A stretch of DNA of 64,000 bases from an uncultured Oscillibacter sp. (GTDB lineage Bacteria; Bacillota; Clostridia; Oscillospirales; Oscillospiraceae): contig CAJKKQ010000003.1 of assembly GCA_905200545.1 (NCBI GenBank), positions 103,403 through 167,402 on the forward strand, in the 5' to 3' direction. A model generated the notes under the pieces. That model did no database searches. It was given only the letters and a program-made list of their open reading frames with translations, and was not told the DNA's origin. Below, piece after piece: positions 16,665 through 25,202 of this stretch. The translations under genes and the position numbers were made by a program. Position 1 is the first letter of the stretch, and each line of letters starts with the position of its first letter.

Positions 16665-17873
16665 ATGAAAACCCCCCTCAAGCCGTTGGGGCTGTATATC
16701 CACATTCCATTCTGCAAGCAAAAGTGCTGCTACTGCGATTTCTACTCCCTGTCCGGCCGGGAAGACCGCATGGACGCATACACCGACGCCCTGTGCGCCC
16801 ACCTGTCCGAGACCGCCCCCTTTGCCTCCGGGCGCCTGGTGGACACCGTGTACTTCGGCGGCGGCACGCCCAGCTATCTGGGGGAAAAGCGGCTGGTGCG
16901 GATCCTGAAGCTGATCCGGAAAAAATACCACGCAGCCAAAGATGCGGAAATCACCCTGGAGGCCAACCCCGACTCTGCCGGGGACTGGAAGATGCTGCGC
17001 TCCCTGCGCCGGGCGGGATTCAACCGTCTGTCCCTGGGGATGCAGTCCGCCGACGACCAGGAACTGCGGGCCATCGGCCGCATCCACACCATGGAGCAGG
17101 TCCGGGCCGCGGTGGAGGCCGCCCGGAAGGCAACGTTTGAAAATCTCTCCCTGGACCTCATCTACGGCCTGCCGGATCAGACGATGGAGCGCTGGCAGGA
17201 AACGCTCTCCGCTGCCGCCGCCCTGGAACCGGAGCACCTGTCCTGTTACGGGCTCAAGGTGGAGGAGGGAACGCCCCTTTATGCCCGGCGGGCGGAGACC
17301 AACCTCCCGGGAGACGAGGCCCAGGCGGACATGTACCTCTATACGGTGGATTTCCTCTCCCGCCTGGGCTATGCCCAGTATGAGATCTCCAACTTTGCAA
17401 AGCCCGGCTTCGCCTCCCGCCACAATCTCAAATATTGGACTCTGGGAGAGTATGCGGGCTTTGGCCCCGGTGCCCACTCGGATTTCGGCGGCGTGCGCTA
17501 CGCCTACGAGCGGGATCTGAACGCCTACATCCAGGGTGTGAGCAGCCATGCGCCCATGCTTTCGGAAAGCGAGCGGATCCCTCCCAGGGACCGGGACACG
17601 GAGTGGGTGATGCTGGGCCTGCGGACGGTTCAAGGCCTGGACCCCAAAGAATTTGAAAGCCGCTTCCGCCGCCGCTTCCAGTGCTTCCTGCCCTTTTTGG
17701 AGCAGTGCCGGGCAGCGGGCTACGCCGTGGAGGAGGCAGGCCGCTGGCACCTGACGCCCCGGGGGTTCCTGGTATCCAACCAGGTCATCGGCGGGATGCT
17801 GGACGCTCTGGCGGAGGACAAGCGCCGCCGGGCGGAGGCCGCCGCCCGCGGAGACTTCCGGATCGATTTGTAA
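16665..17873 (+). CDS. hemW: Radical SAM haem chaperone / coproporphyrinogen oxidase-like HemW
   Basis: This 402-residue radical SAM protein has the cluster motif CKQKCCYCDF near residue 20, GGGTPSYL, the NPDS strand, LSLGMQSADDQELRAIGRIHT, LIYGLPDQTMERW and a C-terminal HemW domain. The HemN-specific N-terminal extension is absent, so HemW is the better name. The start follows AGGAGG. In strict anaerobes HemW homologues are widespread and their haem role is uncertain. A hemZ-type paralogue occurs at 36130. Confidence 0.92.
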   Translation: MKTPLKPLGLYIHIPFCKQKCCYCDFYSLSGREDRMDAYTDALCAHLSETAPFASGRLVDTVYFGGGTPSYLGEKRLVRILKLIRKKYHAAKDAEITLEANPDSAGDWKMLRSLRRAGFNRLSLGMQSADDQELRAIGRIHTMEQVRAAVEAARKATFENLSLDLIYGLPDQTMERWQETLSAAAALEPEHLSCYGLKVEEGTPLYARRAETNLPGDEAQADMYLYTVDFLSRLGYAQYEISNFAKPGFASRHNLKYWTLGEYAGFGPGAHSDFGGVRYAYERDLNAYIQGVSSHAPMLSESERIPPRDRDTEWVMLGLRTVQGLDPKEFESRFRRRFQCFLPFLEQCRAAGYAVEEAGRWHLTPRGFLVSNQVIGGMLDALAEDKRRRAEAAARGDFRIDL

Positions 17874-17898
17874 ATGCACCTGTTCTTTGGAAAAACAA

Positions 17899-17934
17899 AG
17901 AAAGCCCGCCCCTTTCAGGGCGGGCTTTCTGCTT
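17899..17934. terminator. Bidirectional intrinsic terminator, hemW / ferredoxin
   Basis: A 13-bp GC-rich stem AGAAAGCCCGCCC/GGGCGGGCTTTCT separates the converging hemW and ferredoxin genes and has T-rich sequence on both sides. Confidence 0.82.
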
Positions 17935-17947
17935 TTGCCGTCTGTCG

Positions 17948-18133
17948 TTACCCACGGACATCAATGGCATTCACCGGGCAGCCGTTGGCCGCGTCCGTCA
18001 CCCGGCTGCGCCGCTCCGGGGCGGGCTCTCCCACCACCGTGGACACGCTGCCCTGGATCCGGAACACCTCCGGTGCCGCCGCCGCGCACATACCGCAGCC
18101 GATACAGCGCGTCTCGTCGATCTGAATGGTCAT
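17948..18133 (-). CDS. Single-cluster [4Fe-4S] ferredoxin
   Basis: This 61-residue acidic electron carrier has CIGCGMC (residues 10-16) and a distal Cys-Pro (NGCPVNAI, about residue 51), so it binds one [4Fe-4S] cluster. It is followed upstream by the Zn-ribbon gene on the same strand (18-bp gap), perhaps as a two-gene operon. Confidence 0.9.
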   Translation of the reverse strand: MTIQIDETRCIGCGMCAAAAPEVFRIQGSVSTVVGEPAPERRSRVTDAANGCPVNAIDVRG

Positions 18134-18151
18134 ATCGCCCTCACCGTCCTC

Positions 18152-18364
18152 TCATCCGCCGATCAGGAAGTCCAGCACATCCATGACCCCGTCCCCGCTG
18201 GCCCGGTAGAGCTCCGTATAGCCGCAGTTGGTACAGGAGACGGTGATAAAGCGCTTGTTCTGAATATCAAACAGTTTGGCGAAGTTTCCGCCGGTAGCCT
18301 GGAACTGGTCGTGGTCATAGTGACGGCAGCCGCACTTGGGGCAAACGTATTGGATCTGATCCAT
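18152..18364 (-). CDS. Zn-ribbon nucleic-acid-binding protein (YpzJ/COG3478-like)
   Basis: This 70-residue protein has two cysteine knuckles, CPKCGCRHY (residues 8-16) and CTNCGYTELY (44-53), separated by a TGGNFAKLFDIQNKRF segment that matches the small COG3478 zinc-ribbon family. The function of that family is not established. The start ATG is preceded by AAAGGAGG. Confidence 0.8.
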   Translation of the reverse strand: MDQIQYVCPKCGCRHYDHDQFQATGGNFAKLFDIQNKRFITVSCTNCGYTELYRASGDGVMDVLDFLIGG

Positions 18365-18511
18365 GGAAGCGCCTCCTTTTTGGTATCTGGAGTTATTTTA
18401 ATATGTATATGCCCCTTTTGCAACCTCTTTCGGCGGAGGAACCTTTTGGCCGCACAGTCCGTCTTATCAGGAAACAGTCTCACTCCGGCATGAATTGTCA
18501 CGGAAATGTCA

Positions 18512-18540
18512 TTTACTTTTTTTCGGATCTGTGCTATGCT
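18512..18540 (+). promoter_or_regulatory. Promoter of the SLH phosphodiester glycosidase
   Basis: TTTACT (18512-18517), a 17-bp spacer and an extended -10 TGC-TATGCT (18535-18540) lie 43 bp upstream of the start codon. Confidence 0.5.
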
Positions 18541-18582
18541 GAAAGGCGTTATGTAGACTTGATAACTGATAGGAGGCACGAT

Positions 18583-21500
18583 ATGAAACACATTCCGCAA
18601 AAGCTCCTTTCTTTGCTGCTGGTTCCGGTGCTGGCCTGCTCGCTGATGCTGCCGGCGGCGGCATCGGATGCCCTGGGAGAGGATCTCACCGCCCAGAACA
18701 CCCTGCTCAACGAGGAAACCGAGCTCTCCACCAACGTCTTCTGGAGCACAGCCTACTCCGACCTGCGGACGGAAAACGTGGTCACCTACACCCCCAACAA
18801 GGATGTCACCCCCATCGTGACTTACGGCAATGTCCTTACCTCCCGCAATACTCCCTCCTCCATGGCTGCCAAGCTGGAGGCCCAGAGCTACCGGGTGGTG
18901 GCCGGCATCAACGGCGATTTTTACAATACCTCCACCGGTCTTCCCATCGGTATTGTCATCACCGAGGGTGAGTTGCGCAGCAGCGACGGCGGATACTATG
19001 CCATCGGCTTCCGGGCCGACGGTACCGCCGTCATCGGAAAGCCCGCAGTCAAGGTCTCCGCGGATCTGGGCTATGAGCTGCTCAACGACTACGGCACCCC
19101 CACGGAGGTAATCCGTTCGGTGACAGGTGTCAACAAGGCCCGTGTCTCCACCGGCGGCATCTACCTTTATACATATGACTTCAACGACCGCCACACCACC
19201 GGCAATACCGAGGCCGGTGTGGATGTGGTGTGCAACATTGAGGACGGTGCCCTCTCCATCGGCGACACATTGACGGTCACGGTGGAGCGGGTAGTGGAGG
19301 CCGCCTCCGCCACAACCATCCAGCCGGGACAGATCGTCTTGTCCGCCAACCTGCTCTCCGGCGACTACTATGTCAATGCCCTGCGCCAGATCCCCGTGGG
19401 CTCCACCATCACCCTGGATGTCAGTGCTTCCAGCGAGGAGTGGAATGACGTGGAATACGCTGTGGGCGCCCTGTACTCCCTGGTGGAGAACGGCTCCGTG
19501 GTCTCCGGCCTGGCCGCCGGCGCCAACCCCCGCACCGCCATCGGCCAGAAGGCCGACGGGACGGTGGTATTCTACACCATCGACGGCCGCAAGTCCGGCC
19601 ACTCCATCGGAGCTACCATGACCCAGGTGGCCCAGCGCATGGTGGAGCTGGGCTGCGTCAGCGCACTGTGCCTGGACGGCGGCGGCTCCACGGCCATGAC
19701 CGTCACCGCGCCGGACGCCACCTCCGCCAAGACCATCAACGTCCCCTCCGACGGGGGCGAGCGGGCCGTCACCAACCAGGTGTTCCTGGTGGCCACCAAT
19801 GAATCCACCGGACGCCTGAGCCACTACTATGTCAAGGCGGACAATGCCTATGTCCTGGCCGGCAGCAAGGTGAACATCACCGCCTCCGCCGTGGACACCA
19901 ACTACATCCCCATGGATCACGACTACGACCTGGATGCCTCCGACGGTGAGATGGACGGCAACGTCCTCACCACGCCTCACCGGGGCGGCGAAATCACCGT
20001 CACCGCCAGCGGCGGCGGCAAAAAGGGCTCCACCACGGTCTACGCCATCACGGAGCCGGATTCCATCTCCGTGAAGAACGGCTCCTCCGCCGTCACCTCC
20101 CTGTCCGTGGCTCCCGGTGCCTCCGTGACCCTCACTGCCTCCGCCATGTACAACCACCTGGCCCTCAAGGCCGACCCTGAGGCCTTTACCTGGAAGGTCT
20201 CCGGCGGAATCGGCACCGTCAGTGAAAACGGCGTGTTCACTGCCACCGCCCCCGGCACCGGAACGCTGACGGTCTCCGCCGGCGGCAAGAGCACCTCCGT
20301 CACCATCACCGTCTCCAACCTGGCACTGCAGACCGTGGAGGACTTTGAAGGCTCCCCCACCATCTTCCAGGGAACCGGCAACGGTGCCGATCTGAGCCTG
20401 ACTTCCGCCAGCGACTATGTGAAGCTGGGCCGCAGCGCCGCCAAGCTGGATTACACCCTGCTGGAATCCCTGAATTACGGCGCCGAGTGGCGTGCTTTTG
20501 CCGAAACGGACATCCCCACCATGTACACCAGTTTGAATATGTGGGTCTACGGCGACGGCTCCGGCAATAACCTCTATTTCTTCTACAGCAACGGCACCAA
20601 GACCTGGCTGAGCCAGCTCATCACCAAGCTGGACTTCACCGGCTGGAAGCAGATCTCCGTCCCCATCACCTCGGAGCATTTTGAGATCCAGGGCCTGAAT
20701 GTCAGCGCCGGCTCCACCACGCAGGTGGACGACGGCCTGGGCGGCACCCTCTCCGGCGTGCCTACCACTCCCACCAAGGGCACCATCTACATTGACCATA
20801 TCGTGGCCTCCTTCAACAACACCGTGGACACCACCGTGCCCTCCGTTACCGTCAAGGCCGACGGCACCGCCCTCACCGCCACCATCTCCGATGCGGTGGA
20901 CGGCGTGCTGCCCCAGTCCTCCATTACGGTGACCTGGGACGGCAAGGCCCAGTCCTTCAACTACAATGCCCAGACCGGCGTCCTCTCCACCCCCATCATT
21001 TCCGACGGCAAGCCCCACCGCCTCACCGTCACCGCCCGGGATGCCTCCGGCAACATCGGCCGCGCCTCCTATGACGTGCCTGCCGGTGCCGACTGGAAGC
21101 CCTCCTTCACGGATACCCAGAACTACTGGGGCGCCACCTACGTGGATTACCTCTACACCGCCGGTATCACCACCGGCTATGACGACGGCACCTTCCGCCC
21201 CAACCAGAACATCACCCGGGCCCAGTTCTCCGTGATGCTCTTCCGGTATCTGGGGCTCAATGAGGCCGACTATGCCGGCGTCACCCTTCCCTTTGCGGAC
21301 AACGCCTCTATCCCGGCGTACGCAGTACCTGCCATCCAGGCACTGTACATCGAGGGCATCATCAACGGCTCCACCGGCTCTGACGGTCGGCTCTACTTCA
21401 ATCCCGGCGCCAGCCTCACCCGGGCCCAGGCTGCCACCATGATCGGCCGCACCCAGCAGAAGGGCTATGCCACAGTGGCCCTGACCTTCACCGATGCCGC

Positions 21501-21642
21501 CTCCATCCCCGCCTACGCCACCTACTACATCCAGACCATGGTGGCCCAGGGAGTCATCAGCGGTTATACGGACGGCACGTTCCTGCCCAACGCCTACATC
21601 ACCCGGGGCCAGATGGCCAAGATCCTCTACAACCTCATGTGA
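18583..21642 (+). CDS. Secreted phosphodiester glycosidase-domain protein with SLH anchor
   Basis: This is a 1019-residue exported protein. The signal peptide ends near residue 27 (LMLPAAASDA). Residues about 65-405 match the NAGPA/phosphodiester glycosidase fold: GINGDFYN, GELRSSDGGYYAIGFRADG and the C-terminal CLDGGGSTAM. Next come bacterial Ig-like segments (about 415-590, ending in GTGTLTVSAGG), a beta-rich carbohydrate-binding-like module (about 590-760), and three SLH repeats (840-1019, for example FTDTQNYWGATYVDYLYTAG). SLH repeats bind secondary cell-wall polymer, so the enzyme is displayed on the cell surface, likely acting on phosphodiester-linked glycans. The start has AGGAGG upstream. 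Confidence 0.85.
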   Translation: MKHIPQKLLSLLLVPVLACSLMLPAAASDALGEDLTAQNTLLNEETELSTNVFWSTAYSDLRTENVVTYTPNKDVTPIVTYGNVLTSRNTPSSMAAKLEAQSYRVVAGINGDFYNTSTGLPIGIVITEGELRSSDGGYYAIGFRADGTAVIGKPAVKVSADLGYELLNDYGTPTEVIRSVTGVNKARVSTGGIYLYTYDFNDRHTTGNTEAGVDVVCNIEDGALSIGDTLTVTVERVVEAASATTIQPGQIVLSANLLSGDYYVNALRQIPVGSTITLDVSASSEEWNDVEYAVGALYSLVENGSVVSGLAAGANPRTAIGQKADGTVVFYTIDGRKSGHSIGATMTQVAQRMVELGCVSALCLDGGGSTAMTVTAPDATSAKTINVPSDGGERAVTNQVFLVATNESTGRLSHYYVKADNAYVLAGSKVNITASAVDTNYIPMDHDYDLDASDGEMDGNVLTTPHRGGEITVTASGGGKKGSTTVYAITEPDSISVKNGSSAVTSLSVAPGASVTLTASAMYNHLALKADPEAFTWKVSGGIGTVSENGVFTATAPGTGTLTVSAGGKSTSVTITVSNLALQTVEDFEGSPTIFQGTGNGADLSLTSASDYVKLGRSAAKLDYTLLESLNYGAEWRAFAETDIPTMYTSLNMWVYGDGSGNNLYFFYSNGTKTWLSQLITKLDFTGWKQISVPITSEHFEIQGLNVSAGSTTQVDDGLGGTLSGVPTTPTKGTIYIDHIVASFNNTVDTTVPSVTVKADGTALTATISDAVDGVLPQSSITVTWDGKAQSFNYNAQTGVLSTPIISDGKPHRLTVTARDASGNIGRASYDVPAGADWKPSFTDTQNYWGATYVDYLYTAGITTGYDDGTFRPNQNITRAQFSVMLFRYLGLNEADYAGVTLPFADNASIPAYAVPAIQALYIEGIINGSTGSDGRLYFNPGASLTRAQAATMIGRTQQKGYATVALTFTDAASIPAYATYYIQTMVAQGVISGYTDGTFLPNAYITRGQMAKILYNLM

Positions 21643-21664
21643 GATCGGGCACTCCTCGGGCGCA

Positions 21665-21703
21665 AAAAGACAGGGATCGGCAAATTGCCGATCCCTGTCT
21701 TTT
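21665..21703. terminator. Bidirectional intrinsic terminator
   Basis: A near-perfect stem of about 16-19 bp (core AAAAGACAGGGATCGG) with A and T tracts on either side lies between the SLH glycosidase gene and the converging SDR gene. Confidence 0.85.
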
Positions 21704-21784
21704 CTATATGCCACACGCCGCACCATGCACGCATTAAAAACAATGGCTCGCAAAAAAGTGCCGGGTGTGTAACTTTCCCCGCTC

Positions 21785-22519
21785 TCAGACCGTAAAGCCG
21801 CCGTCGGCGGTGAGGATCTGCCCTGTGATGAAAGAGGCCTTCTCTGAGGCCAAAAATACCACTGCCTGGGCCACATCCTCCGGCGTTCCCAGCCGTCCCA
21901 AAGGGGTCTCCTGAGCCAGCATGGAGCAGGTCTCCTCTCCCAGCTCTTTGAGCATGTCCGTCTGGATGCACCCCGGAGCCACGGCGTTGACCCGGATGCC
22001 GGAGGGTGCCAGTTCCAGTGCCAGGGAGCGGGTGAGGCCCACAATGGCCGCCTTGGTGCAGGCGTAGGCCACCTCGCAGGAGGCACCCCGCAGCCCCCAC
22101 ATGGAGGAAATGTTCACGATGCATCCCCGCTGCTGGGAGATCATCCGGGGCAGCACCGCCAAAATGGCATTGCGGGCGCCTCCCACATTGACGGCAAAGC
22201 TCCGCTCCCACTGCGCGTCCGTCAGATCCTGGAACAGCCCCTGGTAGGAGATGCCCGCATTGTTCACCAGCAAAGAGATGGGGCCCAACTCCGCCTCCGC
22301 GGCCCGGACCACCTTTGCTGCCTGGGCCCGATCCGCCACATCGCCGGCTACGGCCACAGCGTCGCACCCTGCCTCCCGGATGGCGGCCGCCAGCTCTTCC
22401 GCCTCCCGGCCATGGGTGTGGTAATTGATCCCCACGCACCACCCCTCCCGGGCAAGCTCCCAGGCGATGGCACGTCCGATCCCCCGGGATGCCCCGGTTA
22501 CCAGTGCCGCTTTTCTCAT
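21785..22519 (-). CDS. Short-chain dehydrogenase/reductase (FabG-like)
   Basis: This 244-residue NAD(P)-dependent oxidoreductase has the cofactor motif TGASRGIG (residues 8-15), NNAG near residue 87, catalytic Ser in VNISSMWG, YACTK (Tyr and Lys about 150-154) and the C-terminal ASEKASFITGQILTADGG typical of FabG-like enzymes. The start MRKAALVTGAS has GAGGGG. It stands alone, so a dedicated fatty-acid role is not implied; the substrate is unknown. Confidence 0.88.
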   Translation of the reverse strand: MRKAALVTGASRGIGRAIAWELAREGWCVGINYHTHGREAEELAAAIREAGCDAVAVAGDVADRAQAAKVVRAAEAELGPISLLVNNAGISYQGLFQDLTDAQWERSFAVNVGGARNAILAVLPRMISQQRGCIVNISSMWGLRGASCEVAYACTKAAIVGLTRSLALELAPSGIRVNAVAPGCIQTDMLKELGEETCSMLAQETPLGRLGTPEDVAQAVVFLASEKASFITGQILTADGGFTV

Positions 22520-22588
22520 GTGCCGTTCCCCCTCTTCGGATGCTTTACGCCAGTGTAACAAAATTTTTGGACGGATGCAAGAAAAGTG

Positions 22589-22617
22589 TTGACAAAACCG
22601 TTTTCTTCGTGTATCTT
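22589..22617 (+). promoter_or_regulatory. Promoter of tRNA-Val
   Basis: TTGACA (22589-22594), a 17-bp spacer and TATCTT (22612-22617) lie 16 bp upstream of the tRNA. Confidence 0.7.
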
Positions 22618-22632
22618 ATATTTGTTCGCTTC

Positions 22633-22709
22633 GGACGATTAGCTCAGCTGGCTAGAGCACCTGCTTGACGTGCAGGGGGTCACAGGTTCGAGTCCTGTAT
22701 CGTCCACCA
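22633..22709 (+). tRNA. tRNA-Val(GAC)
   Basis: The 77-nt cloverleaf has acceptor GGACGAT/ATCGTCC, anticodon stem CCTGC/GCAGG with loop TTGACGT (anticodon GAC), T arm ACAGG-TTCGAGT-CCTGT and encoded ACCA end. Confidence 0.95.
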
Positions 22710-22715
22710 AAAAGA

Positions 22716-22742
22716 GCGCCTGCAATAGCGGGTGCTTTTTTA
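22716..22742 (+). terminator. Intrinsic terminator of tRNA-Val
   Basis: The stem GCGCCTGC/GCGGGTGC (two wobble pairs) with loop AATA is followed by TTTTTTATTTT. Confidence 0.65.
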
Positions 22743-22770
22743 TTTTCTTTTTTTCGGGAATAGAAAACAG

Positions 22771-22804
22771 CAGGGAGGGCCGGCAGAACTGCCGGCCCTC
22801 CCTG
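22771..22804 (-). terminator. Intrinsic terminator of the lysis cassette
   Basis: A perfect 16-bp stem (22771-22786 with 22789-22804), read on the minus strand, is followed by TTTTCTA and lies 23 bp beyond the amidase stop. Confidence 0.75.
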
Positions 22805-22827
22805 TGTTTATGCGCTCTCCAAGCCGC

Positions 22828-23574
22828 TTATTTCACCGCCGGAGGAAATCCCGCCGCCCGGAGGGCGCTGTCAAAGGCGCCGCCCCGGTAGCAGAACACC
22901 AGCGTCCGCACCTGGTCATGGCCCAGGTCGATGACGTCGCCGTTTCCGGTGGGATCGCTGCCGTCCCCCTGGATGATTCCCGCGTTCATCAGCAGCTCCA
23001 CCGTGGGCCGGAACGTCTCCGGCACTTCCTTCAAATATTGATACCGCACATCCGGTTCCTCCAATCTTGCCTTGAATTCCGCCCACTTGTCAGCGGAGAT
23101 AAGATAGCTGGGGCAGTGCTTGCCCGTCACATCGAAGTGACGGTACACATTTTCCAGGGGGATGTGATACCGCTCCATCAGCTCCCGGCCCAGGGCCGCC
23201 CCATTGGCCAGAGTGGCCTCGCTGGCCTGATACCCCCCGTTGCGGACGGTGTCGCACAGTTCAATGGACAACGAGTTGGTATTGGTGATTCTGCCGTACA
23301 TGGTCCCCCCGCCGGTCAGATCCGCATTGGCGTATTTTTTGCCGCCTACCGCCCAGGCGGCACGCAGCTCCGGCACAGAGCGGTACACGCAGGTATCATC
23401 CACAAAATAGTGGGCGCTGGCCTGCACCACATGGGTCTGGAAATAGGCGGCATTGCTGGCCGCCCGATCCCCGTCGTTTCCGGTGTAGTGATACACCAGA
23501 TATTTGATCTGGCTGGCTTTCCGGGATCCGCCATAGTTCCCGGGGTTGGCCAGCTGCTCAATCAGCTTATACAT
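22828..23574 (-). CDS. N-acetylmuramoyl-L-alanine amidase (phage-type endolysin)
   Basis: This 248-residue amidase_2-type enzyme cleaves the lactyl-peptide bond of peptidoglycan. Zinc ligands are visible in YLVYHYTGND (His near residue 26) and in RHFDVTGKHCPSYL (His near 136, His/Cys near 144), with the ASAHYFVDD segment between. The C-terminal part (about 165-248) has a short repeat-like region of unclear function. The start MYKLIEQLANPG overlaps the end of the holin gene. No signal peptide is present, in line with holin-dependent release. Confidence 0.9.
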   Translation of the reverse strand: MYKLIEQLANPGNYGGSRKASQIKYLVYHYTGNDGDRAASNAAYFQTHVVQASAHYFVDDTCVYRSVPELRAAWAVGGKKYANADLTGGGTMYGRITNTNSLSIELCDTVRNGGYQASEATLANGAALGRELMERYHIPLENVYRHFDVTGKHCPSYLISADKWAEFKARLEEPDVRYQYLKEVPETFRPTVELLMNAGIIQGDGSDPTGNGDVIDLGHDQVRTLVFCYRGGAFDSALRAAGFPPAVK

Positions 23575-23773
23575 TGTCCTTGACTTCCGGCAAGCCGGCC
23601 ACACTGGTCAGCAGGGACAGCAGGCCCGCCAAAGCAGAGGCGGAGATCACCATGATCCAGTTCACCTCTCCCAGCGCCGCCGCGGTGCCGATGGTGGCTG
23701 CCGCCGTTTGGGCCACCGTTTTGACGGCCCGGACTGCCGCCGCCTTGATCCACGTTCTGGTCTTTCCGCTCAT
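23567..23773 (-). CDS. Phage holin (r1t/phi-LC3-like)
   Basis: This 68-residue protein has a basic N-terminus and two hydrophobic segments (about residues 14-33 and 38-58), and ends in the charged PEVKDNV tail. Size, topology and position directly before the amidase (8-base overlap) fit the small r1t-type holins that form the membrane lesion for endolysin escape. Confidence 0.8.
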   Translation of the reverse strand: MSGKTRTWIKAAAVRAVKTVAQTAAATIGTAAALGEVNWIMVISASALAGLLSLLTSVAGLPEVKDNV

Positions 23774-23794
23774 ATCAGCCCTCCTCCATGATTT

Positions 23795-24013
23795 TTATTT
23801 GTGATATGCCTCCAGGTCGGAGATCCGGTGGTTGATGACCTTGATCTGCTCCTCCACCACCGGTACACGCTGGGCGAAATGGTTGTGCTCCCGCACCTCC
23901 CGGGTCAGCTCCTCCACCTTGGTGTCCGTCACCGCCTGATGGCGATTGTTGGAAATAATGACTCCCAGCAGCGTCACGCCGCCGGAGAGCAGTGCCGTCA
24001 GGATATTCTCCAT
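23795..24013 (-). CDS. Small phage membrane-anchored coiled-coil protein
   Basis: This 72-residue protein has one N-terminal membrane segment (ILTALLSGGVTLLGVIIS) followed by a charged helix (VEELTREVREHNHFAQRVPVVEEQIKVINHRISDLE). That layout resembles XhlA/BhlA-type lysis accessory proteins. The ATG overlaps the stop of the upstream gene (TGATG). Confidence 0.65.
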   Translation of the reverse strand: MENILTALLSGGVTLLGVIISNNRHQAVTDTKVEELTREVREHNHFAQRVPVVEEQIKVINHRISDLEAYHK

Positions 24014-24507
24014 CACAGCCCGTCATCTTCCTCCGGTGCCGCGCCCAGATCCTCCCAGAAGGTTTCGGTGCCCGTTTCTCCAGGCGGATAGGGATTGTTG
24101 TCCTGAGTGGACTTCCACAGATGTCCATTCTTCAAGCACACCTCGCCGCTCATCCAAAGACCGCTGGTGCCGCTGGGCGCCGTATACTGCTTGGCAGCCG
24201 CGGGATCCTTGGTATGGGTAATGCTCCAAAGAGCCGGTGTGTTGGAGGGGAGTTCCCCGGGATAATTGGCCGCGTTGTGGGGGGTAATCAGGGTAAAGAC
24301 CTGGCGCTCCCCGTCCACTTCCTCCCAGACAGGCGCACCCACCGGCCAGAGGGAGTAATCCTTCTGTGGGTCATATTGGGGGATGGCCTCCTCCCGGGCA
24401 ATGAGCGCCGTACCATCCAGGGAAGCTGCCTGGCTGCGCAGACTGGCAGCGTCTGCGGCGCCCTTGGCCCGCATGGCCTCATTGGCCAGCTCATACACTT
24501 CACTCAC
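24013..24507 (-). CDS. Phage tail-associated protein with carbohydrate-binding-like C-terminus
   Basis: This 164-residue protein has a short N-terminal helix followed by a Trp/Pro-rich region. The end, GLWMSGEVCLKNGHLWKSTQDNNPYPPG...WEDL, resembles the CBM5/12-like module seen in tail fibres and chitin-binding proteins. The GTG start lies inside the end of the preceding gene. It likely derives from a tail-tip or baseplate-distal gene. Confidence 0.55.
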   Translation of the reverse strand: MSEVYELANEAMRAKGAADAASLRSQAASLDGTALIAREEAIPQYDPQKDYSLWPVGAPVWEEVDGERQVFTLITPHNAANYPGELPSNTPALWSITHTKDPAAAKQYTAPSGTSGLWMSGEVCLKNGHLWKSTQDNNPYPPGETGTETFWEDLGAAPEEDDGL

Positions 24508-24958
24508 CGCTCTCCACCCCCTCCCGATAGGCGGCCATCAGGCCGTCCTCTTTCTCCTGGGCCTCCAGTTCTACCTGGGCTGCCTGCGCCTGGGCCGCCT
24601 CTGCCTGCTGGGCCAGGGTATCCGCCTGGGCCTGCAGCTGGGCCATCTGAGTCTGGTAGCCGCTGACGTCTCCCAGATATTGAGACTGCACCTGCAGTTC
24701 CACGGTATAGCTGCGGGTGGCGCTGTCATAGGTGATGCGCACCACATCAAAGCTGTACCCCTCCGGCAGGCCTGTCTCCTGGGGGCGGTCCGAGCGCAGA
24801 TGCTCCACCGCGGGCTTTTCCCAGGAGATGGCCTCGATCTGGGGGAGTTCTGCAAACTCCCGCTCAATGACCACCTTGTAGCGGCCGTTGGCACTTCCCC
24901 GCAGAATCAGTCCGGCCGTGACGCCGTTGATCCTCCAGGTCTGTCCGTAAAGACTCAT
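24500..24958 (-). CDS. Phage-type hypothetical protein, C-terminal coiled coil
   Basis: This 152-residue protein has a compact N-terminal beta-rich part (about 1-95: SLYGQTWRINGVTAGLILRGSANGRYKVV) and a Gln/Ala-rich coiled coil (about 100-145). The start has AGGAGG at ideal spacing. It is the first gene of the lysis cassette. I do not recognise the family; the context suggests a tail or lysis accessory function. Confidence 0.55.
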   Translation of the reverse strand: MSLYGQTWRINGVTAGLILRGSANGRYKVVIEREFAELPQIEAISWEKPAVEHLRSDRPQETGLPEGYSFDVVRITYDSATRSYTVELQVQSQYLGDVSGYQTQMAQLQAQADTLAQQAEAAQAQAAQVELEAQEKEDGLMAAYREGVESGE

Positions 24959-25056
24959 GATTGTTCCTCCTCTCATGATCATGATTGGGAGCTCCCGCCG
25001 GGTCCCGATCGTCCCAGGGCGGGGCCGCTCCTGATAAACGGCCCCGAGCCGCCTCT

Positions 25057-25076
25057 CTTGCACAGATTCGTGCAAG
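25057..25076. other. Perfect inverted repeat upstream of the lysis cassette
   Basis: CTTGCAC and GTGCAAG flank a six-base loop. A second hairpin, GGGGCCG/CGGCCCC, lies at 25021-25045. Both fall in the leader upstream of the cassette; no clear promoter is visible. Confidence 0.4.
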
Positions 25077-25097
25077 CAGAGGCAAAATTTTTATATA

Positions 25098-25129
25098 AAA
25101 AACGGACATCCCTGAGGATGTCCGTTTTT
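25098..25129 (-). terminator. Second terminator downstream of tRNA-Gly
   Basis: A perfect 14-bp stem (25098-25111 with 25116-25129, core CGGACATCC) has A and T tracts on both sides. Confidence 0.75.
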
Positions 25130-25160
25130 CTCCCGCAAAGGTCTCGCAGCTTTCTGCCAA

Positions 25161-25200
25161 AACAAAAAAATCGTCGCAGGCGAATGATCGCCTGCGACGA
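25161..25200 (-). terminator. Intrinsic terminator of tRNA-Gly
   Basis: A perfect 13-bp stem (25171-25183 with 25188-25200) followed on the minus strand by TTTTTTTG lies two bases beyond the tRNA. Confidence 0.9.
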
Positions 25201-25202
25201 GC

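Noticed and set aside
18163..22086. A 1307-codon minus-strand frame opposite the SLH glycosidase gene
   Set aside because: It is a Gly/His/Val-rich antisense shadow of a well-supported GC-rich gene and has no domain signature.
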